From Stanieria sp964562685 (lineage in GTDB: Bacteria; Cyanobacteriota; Cyanobacteriia; Cyanobacteriales; Xenococcaceae), in contig CAZLUP010000002.1 of NCBI GenBank assembly GCA_964562685.1, positions 62,001-126,000 on the forward strand: a stretch of DNA of 64,000 nucleotides, read 5' to 3'. A program made the translations under genes and the position numbers. The notes below the pieces were generated by a model. That model searched no databases, was not told the DNA's origin, and saw nothing but the letters and a program-made list of their open reading frames with translations. Positions 34,554 through 42,662 of this stretch are shown here, piece by piece (the stretch's first letter is position 1; each line of letters opens with the position of its first letter).

Positions 34554-35077
34554 GATTTACTTTTTTGAGAACGAAATTGATCGGGAGATTCTCGCATCGG
34601 TTGTTGAGGATTCCAAATCCCATAACCCATTAAACGAGCATATTCTTGCGCGTACCAAAGACGCTGACTATATTGATGGGGATAATTAGTATCAGCTAAA
34701 ACATATCCTTCTTTAACTAATTGTTCACTAATTAAAGTATCATCATGCCAAACATGAGCTAAATACCGATTAAAGCGGTCTTGTTTTTCAAGCTGCAATC
34801 GAATTGTAGAAACTTTTGGACTCATTAATTGTTCTAGTTTCTGTTGGGCTGCTTTTCCCCAAGGAGATTGCTGTAAATCTGGGGCATTAATGCCAATGAT
34901 TCTGACCGTTTCTTTTGAGCTAGAATGGTCTGCTTGAGTTAACCATACTTCAATGGTTTGTCCGCTTACCACCCGTTTCACTTTCGCAGTAATAGTTGGT
35001 GGTAAATCAGAATTTTGACAACCCAATAACCAGAAACAGCAACAACAAATTAGACAGATTTGTCTAAGAAAATTCAT
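34550..35077 (-). CDS. Thermonuclease (SNase-like) lipoprotein
   Basis: About 175 residues from ATG 35077. A short lipoprotein signal ends in the lipobox LLGC at about residue 20. The OB-fold nuclease domain follows: VKRVVSGQTIEVWL, VRIIGINAPD, QKLEQLM, DRFNRYLAHVWHDD and EQLVKEGYVLAD. The catalytic pattern is loosened: the usual Asp in the 'VxDGDT' turn is replaced (VVSGQT), while RIIGINAPD and DRFNRYLAHV are kept. Activity is thus uncertain. The frame extends upstream to 35116, but that would bury the signal peptide. Confidence 0.85.
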   Translation of the reverse strand: MNFLRQICLICCCCFWLLGCQNSDLPPTITAKVKRVVSGQTIEVWLTQADHSSSKETVRIIGINAPDLQQSPWGKAAQQKLEQLMSPKVSTIRLQLEKQDRFNRYLAHVWHDDTLISEQLVKEGYVLADTNYPHQYSQRLWYAQEYARLMGYGIWNPQQPMRESPDQFRSQKSKS

Positions 35078-35131
35078 TCTAGACTTATCTCTTCTTTGCA
35101 GGTAGGTGAAAAGCATCAGATTACAACTTGT

Positions 35132-35497
35132 TTAGTCTTCATCTAAAGGTAAACCAACTCGAACTTTTCCTTTACCAAAATAACGCCCAAATTGAAGTTC
35201 GTACACTTCATCCTCATCTTGGGTTTCTACGACTAAATCTGAACGAGGATAACTCACACACAATAAAGCATAGCCTTGTTGTTTTAATTTAGGCGATAAT
35301 CCCATTGCTTCAGGTTGGTCGATTTCTCCAGATATAATTCTGACAGCGCAACTTGTACAAGCACCATTACGACAAGAAAAAGGTAATTCTACACCCTGTT
35401 TTTCCGCAGTCTGTAAAATATATTGGTCTTCAGGAACTTCTACAGTATAGATTTTTCCTTGTTGACGATAGTGTACGGTAATTTTATGAGATTTCAT
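35132..35497 (-). CDS. [2Fe-2S] ferredoxin with C-terminal extension
   Basis: A 121-residue plant-type ferredoxin. The cluster cysteines are in SCRNGACTSCAV (Cx4Cx2C) and in LLCVSYPRSD, about 30 residues on. After the normal end there is an extra tail of about 20 residues, FGRYFGKGKVRVGLPLDED. This recalls the FdC-type ferredoxins (C-terminally extended, of altered redox potential) of cyanobacteria and plants; which FdC type is not certain. It heads the nuclease-suhB cluster with a 54-bp gap. Confidence 0.88.
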   Translation of the reverse strand: MKSHKITVHYRQQGKIYTVEVPEDQYILQTAEKQGVELPFSCRNGACTSCAVRIISGEIDQPEAMGLSPKLKQQGYALLCVSYPRSDLVVETQDEDEVYELQFGRYFGKGKVRVGLPLDED

Positions 35498-35736
35498 CAG
35501 TTAATTTTAAGTTTGATTATAATTGTTGAAATTTAGCGTTGAGTTCAAGATACTCCGTTGTGTAACAACAAAGATTTTTAAAGTTAAGGCAGTTCAGCAA
35601 GTTTTTCCTACAACCCTTCTTCTGCTTCGACTTTGTCTATCTTTAACTCTGCCATGAGTAGTCTATCAACAAAAAAGAATTTATTAGTAGTTTGAAAAAC
35701 TTACGTTGCCATGTATAATGGTAAATCGCGACACCT

Positions 35737-35823
35737 GGAGAGGTGGCCGAGTGGTCGAAGGCGCAGCACTGGAAATGCTGTAACGGGGTGACTCGTTCGA
35801 GGGTTCGAATCCCTCCCTCTCCG
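35737..35823 (+). tRNA. tRNA-Ser(GGA)
   Basis: An 87-nt class II tRNA. The acceptor GGAGAGG pairs with CCTCTCC, with discriminator G. The anticodon stem is CAGCA/TGCTG with loop CTGGAAA, so the anticodon is GGA. There is a long variable arm, as expected for serine, and a TTCGAAT T-loop. CCA is not encoded. It reads UCC/UCU codons. Confidence 0.95.
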
Positions 35824-36081
35824 TTTTGATCAGTTTACTAAAAGTCGGGCTTTTTACCATTGAACAAGACTTGCTCGTTACAATATTCGCTCAATAAGAC
35901 CTACTTTATCCCTACCTAAAAACTCGAATCAAGTACTTTCTGACAGCTTAATAAATATGTTTAACCTGGAAACATATAGTAGTAGTAGAAATTACTATTA
36001 CTGATATAAGTAGTTAGGAAAAATTAATTACACAATTAAATTCCTTTTTTCTTGCCCCTTTAACCTCTTACCAATCCTCAT

Positions 36082-37539
36082 CTAACAATAATTTAACTTT
36101 GCCAAAAGAAGAACAATCTTATCGATCGCTTGACGTAAAGTAGAATTAGCAAGATTAGAATTATTGACAATAATACTAATAATCAATAGTTGATAATCTT
36201 TAACTTCTAAATAACCAGATAAAGCAGCAATTCCTGAAAGAGTACCAGTTTTTCCTTGAAAATTATTTTGCACAGAAGTATTTTGAAAACGGTTTGCTAA
36301 AGTTCCATTTACACCAGCAACCGCTAAAGAAGAACGATATACATTTGCTTCTGATGTTTTCATCATTAAATGTAAAGTTTGCACTAAAGCTTCAGGTGTA
36401 ACCAAATTATGACGAGATAATCCAGAACTATCGACTAAAAGATAACTTTGAGGGTCAACGCCTAATTGAGTTAAGCTGGCTTGAATAGCATCTATATACG
36501 AATCTTTATTAAGTGTCTTACCCATAATTTTTAGAATTGCTTCAGCAAAAAGATTATTACTTGCTTGATTTATTTCTATTAATATTTCTTGGAGTGGCGG
36601 AGAATAAATGGTAGCAAATTTTGTTTCTAGTTGAGGTTGTCTTGGTTGAGTTAAAACAGTTCCTTGATTAATAGTAATTCCTTGATTAAATAATACTAAA
36701 CGAAAAGATTCTAAAAAATAATTAGCAGGATCGATTACTGCCAAATCCCATACATCTGGTGGAGAATCAATAGCAAGTTTTCCCGAAATTCTTAAGACAG
36801 GTTGACCTAAAACTCCTTCAAGTTGAATTTTATAAGGAGTATCTTTTGTTGCTGTAATAGCATAATTTTCTATGCGCCATTGTCGATAAGCAATCCAATC
36901 AGACCAGGTTAATTTTACTGGTTGGTTTAATTGCTGTGGTATTAAATTTAAAGTAAATTGATTCTGATTTAAAATTAAACTATTTACCCCAGTGCCATAA
37001 TAATTATAAAGATCCGACCATTCCCAAGTATAGTTAAGACTAGATTCTTCAAAATAACTATTATCAACAACTAAGTTTTTAATACTTTTAATCCCTTGCT
37101 TGCGCCACTGATTTACTATTTGATTTAAAATATCAACCGTTAGCGTTGGATCTCCTCTTCCTACCAACCTTAAAGAATTTAAATTGGGTGATTTACCAGT
37201 AATATATATCGGTGTTTCGATGCGGAAATCAGAGCCTAATTCTCGTAAAACTGCTGCGGTAGTTAGAAGTTTGACATTAGAAGCAGGAACAAAATATTTT
37301 TTAGCATTATGATTATAAAGAGTTTGTCCAGAAGCAGTTTGGATTAGAATACCCCACTGGGCGTGCGAAAATTGTGGACGATTAATAATTTTTTCTATAG
37401 CTAAAGATATATCTTGAGGACAAAGATTTTCTGGATGATTTTGAACTAATGTTTCTGTTTCTTTTGCCCAAGTTGGTATAAATAAATTTGAGGTTACTAA
37501 AAATAAAACTAATAACCAGCTAGATTTTAGCAAAGACAA
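36082..37539 (-). CDS. dacB: D-alanyl-D-alanine carboxypeptidase/endopeptidase (DacB, PBP4 type)
   Basis: A 485-residue periplasmic class C penicillin-binding protein. The signal peptide is residues 1-25, ending in WAKE. Active-site motifs: SNVK (SxxK, in FVPASNVKLLTTAAVLR), SSGLSRHN (SxN box region) and GKTGTLSG (KTG). The large insert between the first two (about residues 120-300) is typical of PBP4. The enzyme trims peptide cross-links in peptidoglycan. It is transcribed alone, on the strand opposite to tRNA-Ser. Confidence 0.93.
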   Translation of the reverse strand: MSLLKSSWLLVLFLVTSNLFIPTWAKETETLVQNHPENLCPQDISLAIEKIINRPQFSHAQWGILIQTASGQTLYNHNAKKYFVPASNVKLLTTAAVLRELGSDFRIETPIYITGKSPNLNSLRLVGRGDPTLTVDILNQIVNQWRKQGIKSIKNLVVDNSYFEESSLNYTWEWSDLYNYYGTGVNSLILNQNQFTLNLIPQQLNQPVKLTWSDWIAYRQWRIENYAITATKDTPYKIQLEGVLGQPVLRISGKLAIDSPPDVWDLAVIDPANYFLESFRLVLFNQGITINQGTVLTQPRQPQLETKFATIYSPPLQEILIEINQASNNLFAEAILKIMGKTLNKDSYIDAIQASLTQLGVDPQSYLLVDSSGLSRHNLVTPEALVQTLHLMMKTSEANVYRSSLAVAGVNGTLANRFQNTSVQNNFQGKTGTLSGIAALSGYLEVKDYQLLIISIIVNNSNLANSTLRQAIDKIVLLLAKLNYC

Positions 37540-37690
37540 AATTGTACCTCAATAAATGCTTTAGGGTGTCTCAGATTGATAAATAATTTCATTTTATTAA
37601 ACATAAAATAATTTGGGAAGGCAATAGGCAAGCTTGCAATATAGCAATTAGTAATGATTCATGAAAATTATCAGTTATTAATCAAAAATC

Positions 37691-37742
37691 GCAATCAACC
37701 ATTAACAATTAATAATTAACAATTAACAATCAACCATCAACA
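37691..37742. repeat. Heptanucleotide tandem repeat (AACAATT type)
   Basis: A head-to-tail array of the 7-mer ATTAACA/CAATTAA with degenerate edges (CAACCATT). It resembles cyanobacterial STRR sequences. It is in the spacer upstream of dacB and downstream of the 52-aa gene. Confidence 0.6.
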
Positions 37743-37755
37743 TAAATTAAATTAT

Positions 37756-37914
37756 TTAGTTGACTTTCCGAACCAATGCCCCACGTTGTTTTGCCATAAT
37801 TTCAGCCATTTGTTCCGAAGGAAATTTTCTTGCCTTTTCTAAAACAGGTTGAAAGCTACCTGAAGAATCTAGATAATGAGTAAATAAACCAACTTGTTTG
37901 TAGACTATCCACAT
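37756..37914 (-). CDS. Small protein of 52 residues, unknown function
   Basis: From ATG 37914 the frame reads MWIVYKQVGLFTHYLDSS, then a basic amphipathic stretch FQPVLEKARKFPSEQMAEIM, and ends KQRGALVRKVN. It looks like a compact folded small protein with normal codon use. It lies just after the psaK terminator on the same strand, so it needs its own promoter or readthrough. No match to a named family is recognised. Confidence 0.5.
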   Translation of the reverse strand: MWIVYKQVGLFTHYLDSSGSFQPVLEKARKFPSEQMAEIMAKQRGALVRKVN

Positions 37915-37933
37915 TATTAACTTATTGAGTAAC

Positions 37934-37964
37934 AAAAAAAATCGGGGCGAGGGTAAACTCGCCC
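37934..37964 (-). terminator. Intrinsic terminator of psaK
   Basis: On the minus strand: stem GGGCGAG/CTCGCCC with a 6-nt loop, followed by a run of eight T (the A run at 37934-37941). It is about 55 bp downstream of the psaK stop. Confidence 0.8.
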
Positions 37965-38019
37965 TTGAGCAGATTAAAACGATAAACTTGTTAGAAATTG
38001 GGCAATTGCTATGGTTAAT

Positions 38020-38286
38020 CTAGAGCGCACCTGCATTAGCTAGTCCAAGGATGACTCCTGCACCCAAAACATGACCGAAGCTAGTGGTAGCGAGTAAAGC
38101 TGGTACTCCTAGACCACCAAATAATTCAGGAGAAGGTAAACTAGGACCTGAATTAGGTTGTTGAATTGTAAATTTACCAATAGCGATCGCAATAATATTA
38201 CAAACAATCATTACAATAGCTACTTTAGGATTCCAAGCTACTGTAGAGGGTACGTATGCTGCTGCTAGTAAAGTTGAATAAAACAA
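38020..38286 (-). CDS. psaK: Photosystem I reaction centre subunit PsaK
   Basis: An 88-residue subunit with two transmembrane helices (about residues 20-42 and 60-82), bound at the edge of the PSI complex and carrying antenna chlorophylls. Motifs: STVAWNPKVAIVMIVCN at the start of the first helix and FGHVLGAGVILGLANAG in the second. The N-terminal LLAAAYVPST region is the usual short pre-sequence. A GGAG ribosome site lies about 10 bp upstream and a good terminator follows. Confidence 0.95.
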   Translation of the reverse strand: MFYSTLLAAAYVPSTVAWNPKVAIVMIVCNIIAIAIGKFTIQQPNSGPSLPSPELFGGLGVPALLATTSFGHVLGAGVILGLANAGAL

Positions 38287-38517
38287 ATTGATTTCTCCTG
38301 TATAGCTTTAATTTTTGATATCAAATCGAAGATAATTTTAGTCCTTTACTAGACCCTGATATTAATCCGTGTTGCAATATTTAGTAATTAGGTAAAGTTT
38401 CTTATCAATAATTTATATAATTTAGATGCGTTTGATGTGTTTTGGCAACAGCCATCACCAAGACTAACTTAGGTTTTAAATTTGATGGTAGTTATGATTT
38501 AATTAAATTACAAATAA

Positions 38518-38849
38518 GGGGCTGTGGCTCAGTAGGATAGAGCAAGCGCCTCCTGAATTATCGGGCATCATGAGGGAAACTTCATGGATGAATGTGGTCA
38601 AATTCAAGGAAACCTAAGTCGAGTAAGGATAAGGTAATCTTGAGCCAAGCTCTATTATTCCTGGTAGTGAAGGTGCAGAGACTAGTTGTAGGTATCAAAC
38701 AGGAAAATTTCCATTAATTGCTCAACGCCTACAACATAACGGCCACCACCTAAAGGCAAAATGTCTAAGGTGAAGAGATAGTCCAGAGAGTGGGGAAACT
38801 CACACCAATCTGAAGCGCTAGGTCGCCGGTTCAAATCCGGCCAGTCCCG
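38518..38849 (+). tRNA. tRNA-Arg(CCU), interrupted by a group I intron
   Basis: Exon 1 is 38518-38554 and exon 2 is 38813-38849; together they make a 74-nt tRNA. The acceptor GGGGCTG pairs with CAGTCCC, the D-stem is GCTC/GAGC, the anticodon stem AGCGC/GCGCT with loop CTCCTAA (anticodon CCU), and the T-arm GCCGG-TTCAAAT-CCGGC. The exons only fold into a good cloverleaf when the 258-nt insert is removed. Confidence 0.93.
38555..38812 (+). ncRNA. Group I intron in tRNA-Arg(CCU), 258 nt
   Basis: The insert follows U36 of the anticodon and ends in G, as group I introns do. A 5' splice helix can form between exon TCCT and intron GGGA, with the U-G wobble at the splice site. Conserved core elements are legible: R element GCAGAGACTAGTTG (about 38693-38706) and S element AAGAGATAGTCC (about 38773-38784), which pair as P7. 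A P/Q-like AAGGAAACCTAAG stretch precedes them. No homing endonuclease frame is present. Confidence 0.9.
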
Positions 38850-38854
38850 TTTTT

Positions 38855-39766
38855 TCAGTTACTAAAGAAGATTTTGAGGATATTGTCCATTCGACCAGAC
38901 CAAGATTCTTCGCTATGCTGACCCATAGCATCTTCTACGACAAATAGGTTTTTGTTTTCTTGATAGTCAAAATTTTTAATTAAAAGCTCGCGCATTTCTC
39001 TACCTCTAGCGGTAGCCCGTTCTTCAATAAATTTATTATGAAAACCTCCTTCTCGAACTAAACCCCAATCTAAGTAAATTTTTAAGCGTCGCTCTCGATT
39101 TTGCAAAGCAGGAGCAGCAGCAAATAGTAAAGCAGAAAATTCTAAAGAACCAAAAAAAGTTGCTGAATCATTAAATAAACTAATATCAGTCAATGAATCT
39201 AATCCGACCCAAAAAGAAGGAGACAAGGCTGCCACACAACCAAATTGTTCTGGGTATTGAGTAGCAATATAAAAAGCTGCCAAACCACCATGAGAAGCAC
39301 CTAAAACTAAATTATGTTCTCGCTCAGAAGTAGTTCGGTAATGATTATCAATAAATCCTTTGACAGCAAAAGTCAGATAATGAGCATAATCATGGAGTCC
39401 ACCCCATTCTCGATCCCAAACAGGGGCATGAGTATATTCATAATCGCGATTAACTGGGCAAACAGCTACCACAATAATCTTACGAATTCGATTAACTAAA
39501 TACATTCTGGTGAGAATGGTAGCTAGATCCCAAGTTTTGTAATATGTTCCCCCTGGAAAAAAAGCTGTATCTCCATCATTGATGTACATTACCGGATAGC
39601 GTTCTTGACTAACTTCGTAATCTCTGGGCAAAAAAATATGAATCTTGCGAGGTTGATCTTTTTCTCCTCCTACCTGAAACTGATTATAGGTGTGAAAAAA
39701 ACCACCCCAAAAACCACGGTCATGAAACCAGGCTCTTTGTCCTCCTAAAGTAAATTCTTCTGCCAT
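38855..39766 (-). CDS. Esterase family protein (alpha/beta hydrolase, PF00756-like)
   Basis: A 303-residue hydrolase. The nucleophile elbow is LGASHGGLAAFY (GxSxG) at about residue 160. YPVMYINDGD earlier matches the Fes/esterase D-type fold, and a late His in AMGQHSEESW is the likely catalytic His. It has no signal peptide. Members hydrolyse siderophore esters, S-formylglutathione or similar, so the substrate is open. The 3' end is only 5 bp from the end of the convergent tRNA-Arg gene. Confidence 0.85.
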   Translation of the reverse strand: MAEEFTLGGQRAWFHDRGFWGGFFHTYNQFQVGGEKDQPRKIHIFLPRDYEVSQERYPVMYINDGDTAFFPGGTYYKTWDLATILTRMYLVNRIRKIIVVAVCPVNRDYEYTHAPVWDREWGGLHDYAHYLTFAVKGFIDNHYRTTSEREHNLVLGASHGGLAAFYIATQYPEQFGCVAALSPSFWVGLDSLTDISLFNDSATFFGSLEFSALLFAAAPALQNRERRLKIYLDWGLVREGGFHNKFIEERATARGREMRELLIKNFDYQENKNLFVVEDAMGQHSEESWSGRMDNILKIFFSN

Positions 39767-39899
39767 ACTGATTTGCTCGGATGTTTAACTAAATTCATTA
39801 GTCACTTTACCTTGTTTTTCTTCCCAGATTTGTTCACTGACATCCTCCCAACTCAACCACCAAACTTATCCAACAAGCTTTCACTTATCGAACAGAGGT

Positions 39900-40763
39900 T
39901 TAAATGTCCTTGGGCGTACCAGACACTTGCTTCAAGTCGGGGAACCCGCCCAACGCAGTGTCTTTAATTCGGGAGTGTCCCCCCCTACTCAAAAATTCCA
40001 ATCCTTTTGCCAAAAGGATTCGTGCTGCGTTTTCATCCCTATCGAGGATGCAGCCACACTCACAAGCGTGGGTTCTCTCGGACAAGGACTTCTTAACAAT
40101 TCGATGGCAAGAGCTACATTCTTGGCTGCTGTATTGAGGAGGAACGGCAATGAAAATTTTGCCAAATACCTGTCCGTAGTACTCCAACCATTCAAAGAAT
40201 TGTCTCCAGGCAGCATCACTGATGCTTTTGGCAAGGCGATGATTTTTGACCATGTTACGCACCACCAACTTCTCAAACACCACCAAATCGTTAGATTTGA
40301 CTACGCATCTTGCCAACTTCACGGCAAAATCTTTACGCTGGCGCGAGACTTTGAGGTGTTTTTTTCCCAGCTTATTAATCGCTTTTCTGCGTTTATTCGA
40401 ACCTTTTACCTTTCGACTTACTCGTCTTTACAGACGTTTAAGAGCTTTTTCCGACTTTCTCAGATGGCGAGGATTTTCAACTTTGTTACCTCGATTGTCA
40501 GTGTAGAAGTGCATCAACCCAATATCAAGAGCCATTACCTGCTCGGTAGGTTGAACTTCTTCAAGTCGGGCAATGGCAATACAGAATTAAGCGTAATACC
40601 CATCTGCTCTACGGACAACTCGAACTCGCTTAATTTGTTCGGGTTGATAATAGTTCAGATCGAAAGCTCCAATCAGGCGAAAGCTACCAGCCTTAAAACC
40701 ATCGGTGAAAGTGATAGAGCGTCTATCTTCCGAATGAGTTTTAAACTTACCGACTAATAGGTA
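39900..40763 (-). pseudogene. tnpB: TnpB (IS200/IS605 OrfB) pseudogene, 5'-truncated
   Basis: One minus-strand frame gives the C-terminal two-thirds of TnpB, from SEDRRSITFTDGFKAGSF through KRVRVVRRADGYYA to the end. It is broken by two in-frame TAA codons where relatives have CAA (Gln): after DGYYA near 40586 and in KRL-stop-RRVSRK near 40430. The RuvC residues survive: Asp in MALDIGL, Glu in VVFEKLVV, Asp in DRDENAAR. The zinc finger CSSCHR...CECGC is also intact. About 150 N-terminal residues are missing at the border with a MITE-like element. Confidence 0.85.
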
Positions 40764-40764
40764 A

Positions 40765-41019
40765 GATTGCTGAATTAAGGTATGAAAATACTATCTGATA
40801 CCAATTATCAAAAATAGATAGTAAGTGGCGTTTGAGGCACAAAACCCAACATTAATCAGATTTGGTTGGGTTTCGCTATCGTTCTACCGTTCCCTACCAA
40901 GTCTCTTGTTAATGCATGATAAATGGGATGAGGTATTGGTCTGCTGTTTGGAAATTCGCGCCAAGCTAACAGCTACAAGCTAGAATTAATGTCGGTTTCA
41001 TACTTTAAATCAGCAGTGC
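40765..41019. mobile_element. Degenerate MITE-like element, copy C (about 255 bp)
   Basis: The ends match the inverted repeats of copies A and B (left ATTGCTGAATTAAGGTATGAAA, read in part; right TTTCATACTTTAAATCAGCAGTGC in part). The right half has the same AGCTAACAGCTA text. The middle is longer than in A and B and contains a 9-bp hairpin AAACCCAAC/GTTGGGTTT (about 40844-40877). It abuts the truncated TnpB pseudogene. No clear target duplication is seen. Confidence 0.5.
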
Positions 41020-41021
41020 AG

Positions 41022-41408
41022 TTAATTAGTTTCTGAGGCTAAAAATTGGCGTAGTCTAATTAAACTACAGGTTTGACCAACACTAAGAGGTAATAAAGAA
41101 ATACCTTCTAAACGAGATTGTACCCAGCCTTCCCCCCAATACCATTCGTGGTAACCATCAATTCCTTTACTCAATAACAGACGTAAACAATTACTGTTAG
41201 CTACTTGTACCTGATGTTCAATTTCAATTAAACCAATCCAACTTGTATAAATTAAGCCTTCTTTGAGTTGCTCTGGTAAACCCGAAGAAAATCTTTGTGG
41301 CCACATCCACTTACTTAATTGACCGGTTTGAGTTAGACTATCACGAATCTTTTCTTCGCTAGCTTCAAGTTCAATTCGTAAGTGACTTTGTTGAAAAGTT
41401 CCTAACAT
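41022..41408 (-). CDS. Conserved hypothetical protein, SRPBCC-like
   Basis: A 128-residue protein with an alternating beta pattern (LRIELEASEEKIRDSL, SGLPEQLKEGLIYTSWIGLIEIEHQVQV) and a C-terminal helix (VGQTCSLIRLRQFLAS). This is reminiscent of a START/SRPBCC ligand-binding fold; the assignment is tentative. It is rich in Trp in the middle (WYWGEGW). Its 3' end abuts the MITE-like element. It diverges from rph. Confidence 0.65.
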   Translation of the reverse strand: MLGTFQQSHLRIELEASEEKIRDSLTQTGQLSKWMWPQRFSSGLPEQLKEGLIYTSWIGLIEIEHQVQVANSNCLRLLLSKGIDGYHEWYWGEGWVQSRLEGISLLPLSVGQTCSLIRLRQFLASETN

Positions 41409-41552
41409 GGTAGTAGCAATTAATGTTTATCTCTATAGGTAATTTTAAAAATTAATTTTTGTCTTGGTTGTCTGGCGAGCGCAAAAAAAACCGTTTTAGA
41501 ACTCAGCTAATAAGCTAAACTGAGAGATTGGCAGACTTGTTGGAGGTAAATT

Positions 41553-42266
41553 ATGTCTTGGCAACGCCCAGACGGACGAAAATCAAATCAAATGCGTTCT
41601 CTTGTGTTCCAATGTGATTTTACTTCTTCTCCTGCTGCTTCTGTTTTAACGAACTGGGGTAATACTAAGGTTCTTTGTACGGCTAGTATTCAACCAGGAG
41701 TACCCAGATTTCTAATCGATAGTGGACAAGGATGGTTAACTGCCGAATATAGGATGCTTCCTAGTGCAACTGTACCACGTCAACAGCGAGAATGGCTAAA
41801 ATTGTCTGGACGTACTCAAGAAATACAAAGACTCATTGGTAGAAGTTTACGCGCTGCGATTAATCTTAAGGCACTTGGGGAAAGAACTATTACAATTGAT
41901 GCAGATGTTTTGCAAGCTGATGCAGGAACTCGTACCGCTTCCATTACTGGGGGTTATGTAGCTTTAACCCAAGCAATCAATAAGTTATTGCAACAAGGAG
42001 AACTTCAATCATCTCCCATGATATCTCCTGTAGCTGCGGTTTCAGTTGGTTTAATTGAAGGAGAAGCTTTTTTAGATTTAGACTATCCCGAAGATGTAGC
42101 TGCTGATGTAGATTTTAATGTGGTGATGAATGGTAACTTAGATTTAATTGAAGTACAAGGTACAGCAGAATCAAGCAGTTTTTCTCGCCCACAAATGAAT
42201 CAGATGTTGGATTTAGCAGAAAAAGGTATTCAAGAATTATTGGCATTACAACAACAAGTCATATGA
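41553..42266 (+). CDS. rph: Ribonuclease PH
   Basis: Phosphorolytic 3'-5' exoribonuclease trimming tRNA 3' ends; hexameric. It has 237 residues, normal. Motifs: RPDGRKSNQMR at the start, CTASIQPGVPRF, GWLTAEYRMLPSAT, RQQREWLKLSGRTQEIQRLIGRSLRA, DADVLQADAGTRTASITGG and VQGTAESSSFSR. The phosphate-binding SGRTQEIQR and TRTAS are intact. Confidence 0.97.
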   Translation: MSWQRPDGRKSNQMRSLVFQCDFTSSPAASVLTNWGNTKVLCTASIQPGVPRFLIDSGQGWLTAEYRMLPSATVPRQQREWLKLSGRTQEIQRLIGRSLRAAINLKALGERTITIDADVLQADAGTRTASITGGYVALTQAINKLLQQGELQSSPMISPVAAVSVGLIEGEAFLDLDYPEDVAADVDFNVVMNGNLDLIEVQGTAESSSFSRPQMNQMLDLAEKGIQELLALQQQVI

Positions 42267-42662
42267 AATATCTAAATGTTTGCTACGGTTCGGATCATTT
42301 TTAGTTCTCGGCTATTAGCTGTTAGCCGTTAATTAATATTAATTAGTTAAATATTTTCTGCAAATAAATTGATTTTTTAAGTAATAAATAATAAGTAATA
42401 AGTCAAAAATTAATTTGATAAATATAATCTGGAATTTGAGTTTTTAAATCGTAGCATTTTTTTATATTCTATAGCAGTACGCTTTTCGATTAGGGCAGAA
42501 AATATTGGATTAAAGGGAATAGGGAACAGTAAACAGGCAAAAACATAATGTCCTAATATTTTTCCGTAGTGCTATATATGAAATTTATATTTATTAAAAC
42601 AAGGCAAATCCCTCAACTTTATTTTAAAAGTAATCTTAAATAAAAAAATCATTGATTAATTA
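42267..42662. other. Spacer between convergent rph and priA
   Basis: No gene is visible. A hairpin CGGCTA/TAGCCG (about 42313-42332), sharing the GCTATTAGCTGTTAGC text of the MITE interiors, follows rph and could end its transcript. An AGGGAATAGGGAACAG heptamer-like repeat is near 42515-42530. Confidence 0.4.

Noticed and set aside
37691..37742. CRISPR-like array
   Set aside because: The units are 7 bp with no spacers; this is a simple tandem repeat.
39927..40757. 276-codon plus-strand frame
   Set aside because: Antisense shadow of the TnpB pseudogene; the minus strand carries the real protein motifs.
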